Below are positions 59,378-64,000 of a stretch of 64,000 nt of DNA, piece after piece. The number at the start of each line of letters is the position of its first letter. The first letter of the stretch is position 1. A model generated the notes under the pieces. It searched no databases. It had not been told where the DNA came from and worked only from the letters and a program-made list of their open reading frames with translations. The DNA is from Sphingobacteriaceae bacterium (GTDB lineage: Bacteria; Bacteroidota; Bacteroidia; Sphingobacteriales; Sphingobacteriaceae): assembly GCA_029266635.1 (NCBI GenBank), contig JAQSWM010000008.1, forward strand, positions 186,001 to 250,000. The letters are read 5' to 3'. The translations under genes and the position numbers were made by a program.

Positions 59378-60328
59378 TTAGTTCCTAAAATTCTGTGTAA
59401 TCATCAGTCCTCGCATTCCACCATCCAGAACACCAATGCCCACCCTGCCGAAAGCTTTATGCAAAATATTGGCTCTGTGCCCGGGCGATTTCAATAAACC
59501 CTCATGCGCCTGTGCCAGTGTGGGTGCCAGCGCAAGGTTCTCGCCAGCCGTCAGAAAATTAATTCCCGCCTTGTTCAGCCTGTCGAAAGGATCTTTGCCT
59601 TCGGGTGTGATGTGGGAGAAATATCCTCTTGCAAACATATCAACTGAATGCGCCCTGGCTACTACCGCAACTTCGGGGTCAGCCTCCAATGGCTTTAAAC
59701 CCTCCTTAACCCGCTCCTGATTCACCAGCTCCAGCATCTTCACCTCTAAATCTTGCCTTACCTTTGGCGCAGTAACCTTAAACGGAAGCTTTATCATTTC
59801 GCCGTGTTCGGCCGTTTGCGTAACGCGGACAGGGTTCCGTGCAAACTTTTCATAAACCGGCTGCATTTTCTGCTGAAGCCACTCGCCTAAACCGGAAGCT
59901 CTATCCGCAAGCCTGCTTTTCTGAATGTCGGCTGTAATTGAATCTGATAAGGGCATTAAAAGGAGGATAATCCCAATCAGCACTGCATACACACAGCCAT
60001 TTACAAAGCCGGGAATCACGCCAAGCACTCTATTTGACTGAGCCTGGTGCGCACTTGCCGGAACCTCTTTTAATATCGCGTTGCTGATGAAGGCTGCTAC
60101 AATCCTTACGATCAGCAAAGTTGCAAGAAGTGAAATCGGCAGCAACCAAATGCCTCCGCCCATCAAACTCTGAAGCCAGCCCGCCACATATTGGTATAGA
60201 TAAAGAGCAAGCAGAAAACTGCCCGCCCAGGTAAGCAGCTCCAGCATCCCGAGGATAAAACCCTTGCGCCACCCGTTGTAAACAGAAATCGCTATGATAA
60301 GAACCAGAAAAACATCCGTAAACGCCAT
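59378..60328 (-). CDS. CvpA domain fused to a CAP/SCP domain (YkwD-like)
   Basis: A 316-residue protein. Four N-terminal transmembrane helices form a CvpA (colicin V production) domain (MAFTDVFLVLIIAISVYNGW, LLPISLLATLLIVRIVAAFI). An extracytoplasmic CAP domain follows with LELVNQERVKEGLKPLEADP, ARAHSVDMFARGYFSHITPE, TAGENLALA and SPGHRANILHKAFGRVGIGV. Active-site-like His and Glu residues of CAP are kept. The start at 60328 removes a doubtful N-terminal extension. Envelope-related; the exact role is unknown. Confidence 0.88.
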   Translation of the reverse strand: MAFTDVFLVLIIAISVYNGWRKGFILGMLELLTWAGSFLLALYLYQYVAGWLQSLMGGGIWLLPISLLATLLIVRIVAAFISNAILKEVPASAHQAQSNRVLGVIPGFVNGCVYAVLIGIILLLMPLSDSITADIQKSRLADRASGLGEWLQQKMQPVYEKFARNPVRVTQTAEHGEMIKLPFKVTAPKVRQDLEVKMLELVNQERVKEGLKPLEADPEVAVVARAHSVDMFARGYFSHITPEGKDPFDRLNKAGINFLTAGENLALAPTLAQAHEGLLKSPGHRANILHKAFGRVGIGVLDGGMRGLMITQNFRN

Positions 60329-60421
60329 GCTAATCAATTGTAATATAATACAAAGCGTACCTGTTAAAGTTGGCATTATCAAGTTCTTTAAACTTAAATA
60401 ATGGTTTTATCTTAGGAAACT

Positions 60422-61203
60422 TTGAGAACCTACCTCCGACATTTCTTCCTTTTCGGATACCAACAAGCACTCTCCTGCCTTTTCCCGGTCTGTGTCTTTT
60501 CGATGCTTGCCATTTCACACCTTTTTTCCGGGATAATCCCGAGGTATGACTTTATGCTGGCAGGCTGCCTGCTCGTGCAGTTGATCATGTATCTCACAAA
60601 AATTGAAACGACAGACGAACTGCTGGTAATTTGCCTGTTTCATCTTTGGGTTTAGCGATGGAGCTCTTTAAAGTGCATATTGGCTCCTGGGCATATCCGG
60701 AAAACGCATACACCAAAATCTTTAACGTTCCATTATACAGTGGCTTTATGTATGCGAGCGTTGCCAGTTATATGTGCCAGGCATGGAGGCGTTTTGACCT
60801 GGAGATGATTGATTGGCCTAAGCACTGGCCGGTGAGGATTACAGGCGCCCTGATCTACCTGAACTTTTTCAGCAATCACTTTATTCCTGATGTGCGGTAT
60901 GCAGTTGGCGTTGTGGTGCTGGCTCTTTTCTGGAAGTCGAAAGTTATATTCCGCATTGATGGCTCAGCATACAAAATGCCTGTCGTAGTTTCGTTCGTTT
61001 TAATCGGATTCTTTATCTGGCTGGCCGAAAATGTTGCCACTCTACTTGGAGCCTGGAAGTATGCTTATCAGCATAAAGGATGGGCAATGGTGAATTATCA
61101 GAAGATCAGTTCCTGGGCTTTTTTGGTGATCGTGAGCTATATCATTGTAGCTGAGTTGAAGATGCTAAAGGATAACACAACCAAACGTCCAAAACACCGT
61201 TAA
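60422..61203 (+). pseudogene. DUF817 family membrane protein, interrupted by one frameshift near 60645
   Basis: Two overlapping frames encode one protein. The first (TTG 60422 to TAG 60655) reads to ETTDELLVICLFHL and then WV-stop. The second (open through 61203) resumes LGLAMELFKVHIGSWAYPEN, then YSGFMYASVASYMCQAWRRF. A single missing base in the CTTTGGG stretch (about 60644-60650) accounts for the break; restoring it gives CLFHLLGLAMELFK, the expected family sequence, and about 260 residues with seven or so helices. Either a true inactivating deletion or a sequencing error in a homopolymer. DUF817 function is unknown. Confidence 0.8.
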
Positions 61204-61210
61204 TTTGAGT

Positions 61211-61972
61211 ATGGAGTTTTTTGTAAAAAAAGGTTCAGTTGTACGCCATATATGGGGTAAGAGCGATACCGTGCTTTTTATTTTCGCAGGAGCTTCTGCC
61301 GAGTTTGCACTCAACAAAGCTGTTGACTGGCTGTACTTTACCGGAAAGCTCCCGGCCGATCCGCTGGGCAGGCTCTTCTCTACAGTTGAATATGCAAGGC
61401 GGATTGTATTCTCTGAGAATGAAAAAGCTTTGCGAGCGATTGACCAGATCGCAGCCATCCACACGGCTGTAGAGGCAGCTCGCGGTGCTAAGATTCCAGA
61501 CTGGGCTTACCGCGATGTGCTTTTTATGCTAATAGATTATTCCATTCGCTCTTTTGAAGTGCTGGAGCGAAAGCTAAGCGAATCTGAAAAGGAAGAAGTC
61601 TTCGACACATTCTACCGTGTTGGCGACCGAATGGGCCTGGTGGGCTTGCCCGAAAGCTTCAAAGCCTGGCTGGTTATGCGGGATGAACATCTTCGGGATA
61701 ACACAGAGAAAAGCCGCTTCACTGTCGATCTGTATAAACAATACCGGAAACATCTAGGGGCTATACGCTACTTACTACTGGAACAGGCGCAGGTTCTTGT
61801 AGTGCCTGAACGCATAAATCAACTGCTTGGCCTCGGAAACATCGAATGGCTAAATCCGGTAATTAGCCTTTACAAGCTCTGCAGAAAACTCAATCTAGAC
61901 AATGCTTTGAAGGCTGCTATCCTGCCTAAAGAATACCAAAAGCAGATAAAGGCGCTTGACATCCCGGGCTAA
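61211..61972 (+). CDS. DUF2236 (MpaB/rubber-oxygenase-like) protein
   Basis: A 253-residue helical protein. VVRHIWGKSDTVLFIFAGAS near residue 10, PLGRLFSTVEYARRIVFSEN near 50 and AIDQIAAIHTAVEAARG near 75 match the DUF2236 pattern, whose studied members (MpaB, latex-clearing protein) are haem-type oxygenases. The His of AAIH is in the family ligand region. Activity and substrate are unknown. The ATG at 61211 is chosen over a TTG two codons earlier. It begins 7 nt after the DUF817 gene. Confidence 0.72.
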   Translation: MEFFVKKGSVVRHIWGKSDTVLFIFAGASAEFALNKAVDWLYFTGKLPADPLGRLFSTVEYARRIVFSENEKALRAIDQIAAIHTAVEAARGAKIPDWAYRDVLFMLIDYSIRSFEVLERKLSESEKEEVFDTFYRVGDRMGLVGLPESFKAWLVMRDEHLRDNTEKSRFTVDLYKQYRKHLGAIRYLLLEQAQVLVVPERINQLLGLGNIEWLNPVISLYKLCRKLNLDNALKAAILPKEYQKQIKALDIPG

Positions 61973-62010
61973 CCGGCCCACATTTAAATTCCAAAAGCCG
62001 TTCCTATTCG

Positions 62011-62018
62011 TATTTTTG
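62011..62018 (+). promoter_or_regulatory. Candidate -7 element for asnS
   Basis: TATTTTTG fits TAnnTTTG, 56 nt before the asnS start. The leader between carries near-repeats of the unit TACTTGATACCTGC (62033-62061), which could fold on itself. No tRNA-like T-box or leader peptide rich in Asn was seen. Confidence 0.45.
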
Positions 62019-62074
62019 CAACTCTCGCAGGTACTTGATACCTGCTACCTGATACTTCATACGCTACACAGAAA

Positions 62075-63520
62075 ATGACACGTACAAAAATCAAAGATTT
62101 GCTAAACGCCACCGATTTCGGCAGGCAGGTGACTATTAATGGCTGGGTTAAAACTTTTCGCAACAATCAATTTATCGCGATAAATGACGGCTCTACCATC
62201 AATAATATCCAGGCAGTTGTTGATTTTACAAATACGGATGAGGCTTTGCTTAAACGAATTACTACGGGCGCTGCTGTTTCAGTAACAGGAACATTAGTGG
62301 AGTCGTTGGGAAAAGGACAACGGGTTGAGGTTAAAGTAAGCCAGCTTGAAATCCTCGGCGACAGCGATCCTGAAAAGTTCCCTCTTCAGCCGAAAAAGCA
62401 CAGTTTGGAATTTCTGCGTGAAATCGCCCACCTGCGCTTCCGCACCAATACATTCAACGCAGTTTTTAAGATCCGGCATGCACTGGCATTTGCTGTTCAC
62501 AAGTTCTTCAATGAGAAAGGCTTTGTGTATATGCATACGCCTATCATCACCGGCTCTGATGCCGAAGGTGCCGGCGAAATGTTCCGGGTTTCTACCATAG
62601 ATCCCGACAACATACCACGCAACGAGGACGGCAGCATAAACTATAAAGAAGATTTCTTCGGCCGCCCAACCAACCTAACCGTAAGCGGACAATTAGAAGG
62701 TGAGCTTGCGGCGATGGCTTTTGGCGAGATTTACACTTTCGGTCCCACCTTCCGTGCCGAAAACTCCAACACAACCCGGCACTTAGCTGAATTCTGGATG
62801 ATAGAGCCAGAAATGGCTTTTTACGACATCACAGACAACATGGACCTGGCAGAAGAGCTGCTGAAATATCTGATCCGCTATGCCCTGGGTAATTGCGGCG
62901 ATGAACTTGAGTTCCTGCGCAACCGCCTGCTGGAAGAAGAAAAACAAAAGCCACAGAACGAGCGCTCGGAGCTTGATCTTTTAGCCAAACTTCAATTCTG
63001 CCTTGAAAATGATTTTGAGCGCCTCACTTATACCGAAGCGGTTGAAATACTCAGAAACTCCAAGCCAAACCAAAAGAAGCAATTCAAATATTTAATTGAA
63101 GGTTGGGGCGCCGATCTGCAATCGGAACACGAGCGCTATCTGGTTGAGAAGCATTTCAAGAAACCTGTTATCCTCACAAATTATCCAGCCGAAATCAAAT
63201 CGTTCTATATGCGCCTGAACGAAACAGATGAACAGGGCCGTCGTACCGTAAGAGCGATGGACATTCTGTTTCCCGGCATTGGCGAGATTGTGGGAGGTTC
63301 GCAGCGGGAAGAGCGTTTGGAAAACCTCTTAGGCAGAATGGACGAACTAAACATCCCGGCACATGAAATGGATTGGTATTTAGATACCCGCCGGTTCGGC
63401 TCTGCACCGCATTCGGGATTTGGGCTTGGCTTTGAAAGATTAGTGCTTTTTGTTACCGGAATGACGAATATCAGGGATGTTATCCCTTTTCCAAGAACAC
63501 CGAAAAACGCGGAATTCTAA
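62075..63520 (+). CDS. asnS: Asparaginyl-tRNA synthetase
   Basis: A 481-residue class IIb synthetase. The N-terminal OB-fold anticodon-binding domain (1-110) opens [20 protein letters not shown]. Catalytic motif 2 follows in [20 protein letters not shown] (FRAE, near 230), and motif 3 reads [20 protein letters not shown] near 450. The helical insert between motifs 2 and 3 is standard for bacterial AsnRS. It charges tRNA-Asn directly, which suggests that the transamidation route is not needed for Asn-tRNA. Confidence 0.97.
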   Translation: MTRTKIKDLLNATDFGRQVTINGWVKTFRNNQFIAINDGSTINNIQAVVDFTNTDEALLKRITTGAAVSVTGTLVESLGKGQRVEVKVSQLEILGDSDPEKFPLQPKKHSLEFLREIAHLRFRTNTFNAVFKIRHALAFAVHKFFNEKGFVYMHTPIITGSDAEGAGEMFRVSTIDPDNIPRNEDGSINYKEDFFGRPTNLTVSGQLEGELAAMAFGEIYTFGPTFRAENSNTTRHLAEFWMIEPEMAFYDITDNMDLAEELLKYLIRYALGNCGDELEFLRNRLLEEEKQKPQNERSELDLLAKLQFCLENDFERLTYTEAVEILRNSKPNQKKQFKYLIEGWGADLQSEHERYLVEKHFKKPVILTNYPAEIKSFYMRLNETDEQGRRTVRAMDILFPGIGEIVGGSQREERLENLLGRMDELNIPAHEMDWYLDTRRFGSAPHSGFGLGFERLVLFVTGMTNIRDVIPFPRTPKNAEF

Positions 63521-63530
63521 TCGATTAAGT

Positions 63531-63606
63531 GTCACGCTGAGCGGAGTCGAAGCGCAAAACAGTCTTCGACCCCGCTCAGACTGACATTGAGTCCGCTCAT
63601 CGTGAC
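63531..63606. repeat. CTGAGCGGAGTCGAAG repeat cluster after asnS
   Basis: CTGAGCGGAGTCGAAG (63537-63552) pairs with CTTCGACCCCGCTCAG (63564-63579, one G-T). A third arm, TCCGCTCATCGTGAC (63592-63606), complements the outer GTCACGCTGAGCGGA (63531-63545), so two alternative stems are possible. Same family as 19356-19406. Confidence 0.8.
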
Positions 63607-63614
63607 AACAGTAT

Positions 63615-63908
63615 TTACCCTAATAAATCGTCTTCGGTAGTCCCGCCTACATTTTCAGAGTGACTGATCTGACCTTCGTTATTTTTGCGGCCGGGGTAAT
63701 TGCGTGCGTTGGCTTCAGCTTCTTCAGGGCTTGTATTACTTTCGGCATGAGGCCAGTGGCGCTCGTTTTCCGCAAATCCATCTGTGTTTGCAACTTCGTT
63801 GTCAACCGAGTTTGGATTTGAGCGGTGGCTTCTGTGCTCTTCTTCTGTTTCGCGTCCCAGTGTACCGTTATTATTCGCTTCCTGGGATGTTTTATCGTTG
63901 TTGCTCAT
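63615..63908 (-). CDS. Hydrophilic, probably disordered protein, 97 residues
   Basis: Almost no hydrophobic residues; rich in Asn, Glu, Ser, Gly and His (SNNDKTSQEANNNGTLGRET, HWPHAESNTSPEEAEANARN). It resembles hydrophilin/stress-type proteins in composition only. A 6-bp hairpin TGTAGG/CCTACA (63912-63932) lies directly upstream in its leader. No function assigned. Confidence 0.65.
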   Translation of the reverse strand: MSNNDKTSQEANNNGTLGRETEEEHRSHRSNPNSVDNEVANTDGFAENERHWPHAESNTSPEEAEANARNYPGRKNNEGQISHSENVGGTTEDDLLG

Positions 63909-64000
63909 AACTGTAGGTTTTAATATCCTACAATCCAGATCAGCAAAGGGTTTTAAAACGAGCTAATTAATATCTCAGAGTAGCTACAAAATTATTGGTT

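Noticed and set aside
60640-60655. Programmed -1 frameshift as explanation for the split DUF817 gene
   Set aside because: No canonical X-XXY-YYZ slippery heptamer in the upstream frame and no obvious downstream stem; a one-base deletion is simpler.
1-64000. CRISPR arrays, rRNA genes, complete insertion sequences
   Set aside because: No regularly spaced direct repeats, rRNA-like sequence or transposase gene was recognised anywhere in the window.

Overview
The window reads as chromosomal DNA of a Bacteroidota bacterium, most likely a member of the Sphingobacteriaceae (Pedobacter/Mucilaginibacter-like). Supporting signs are a type IX secretion sorting domain, the long Bacteroidota form of NusB, a PUR-alpha-like DUF3276 protein, DUF4476 and DUF2147 proteins, a bifunctional HisB, an FtsK-LolA gene pair, promoters of the Bacteroidota type (TTTG - about 19 nt - TAnnTTTG), and the dispersed intergenic palindrome CTGAGCGGAGTCGAAG. 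Gene density is high. Most genes are housekeeping, separated by short accessory stretches.

Layout. 1-6.4 kb: the 5' part of nusB, a leucine-dehydrogenase homologue, a DUF433/DUF5615 toxin-antitoxin-like pair, an ABC exporter, a PUR-domain protein, ychF and tRNA-Arg(CCG). 6.4-11.2 kb: cytochrome bd oxidase (cydAB), then an AT-rich accessory patch with a HEPN-like protein, a small membrane protein and a SWIM zinc-finger protein. 11.4-15.9 kb: small conserved proteins, a secreted M1 peptidase, an SRPBCC protein and a lipoprotein L,D-transpeptidase. 15.9-23.7 kb: a complete histidine operon (hisG-D-C-B-H-A-F-IE) preceded by a good promoter and a 19-residue His-rich leader peptide. Its hisF is fused in frame to a DUF559 nuclease-like domain carried between inverted GC-rich repeats. 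23.7-31.8 kb: WD40 protein, SdiA-regulated-type beta-propeller, NlpC/P60 hydrolase, universal stress protein, ferredoxin, LuxC-like acyl-CoA reductase, ftsE and grpE-dnaJ.

31.9-37.3 kb, minus strand: a response regulator - HEAT-repeat membrane protein - family-2 glycosyltransferase operon in which the glycosyltransferase has lost its recognisable catalytic motifs, plus a methyltransferase, a YCF48-like secreted protein, DUF2147 and tRNA-Leu(CAG). 37.4-45.0 kb, minus strand: a tight five-gene operon encoding a surface protein with an S74 intramolecular-chaperone domain, a small membrane protein, an outer-membrane/SPOR protein, a membrane-anchored hybrid histidine kinase and a T9SS-secreted adhesin-like protein. 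45.4-56.5 kb: tRNA-Leu(GAG), an MBL hydrolase, lolA, ftsK, an ankyrin protein, DUF4476, a DEDD exonuclease coupled to a double ABC ATPase, a YtxH-like protein, DUF3820 and cobA. 56.5-64 kb: tex, an NTF2-like protein, a CvpA-CAP fusion, a frameshifted DUF817 gene, a DUF2236 oxygenase-like protein, asnS and a disordered hydrophilic protein.

The points most worth following up are the DUF559-HisF fusion with its flanking repeats, the His leader peptide, the apparent pseudo-glycosyltransferase, the leucine dehydrogenase whose general-base lysine is an asparagine, and the S74/T9SS/kinase operon. All functional calls come from reading motifs by eye; no database search was run.
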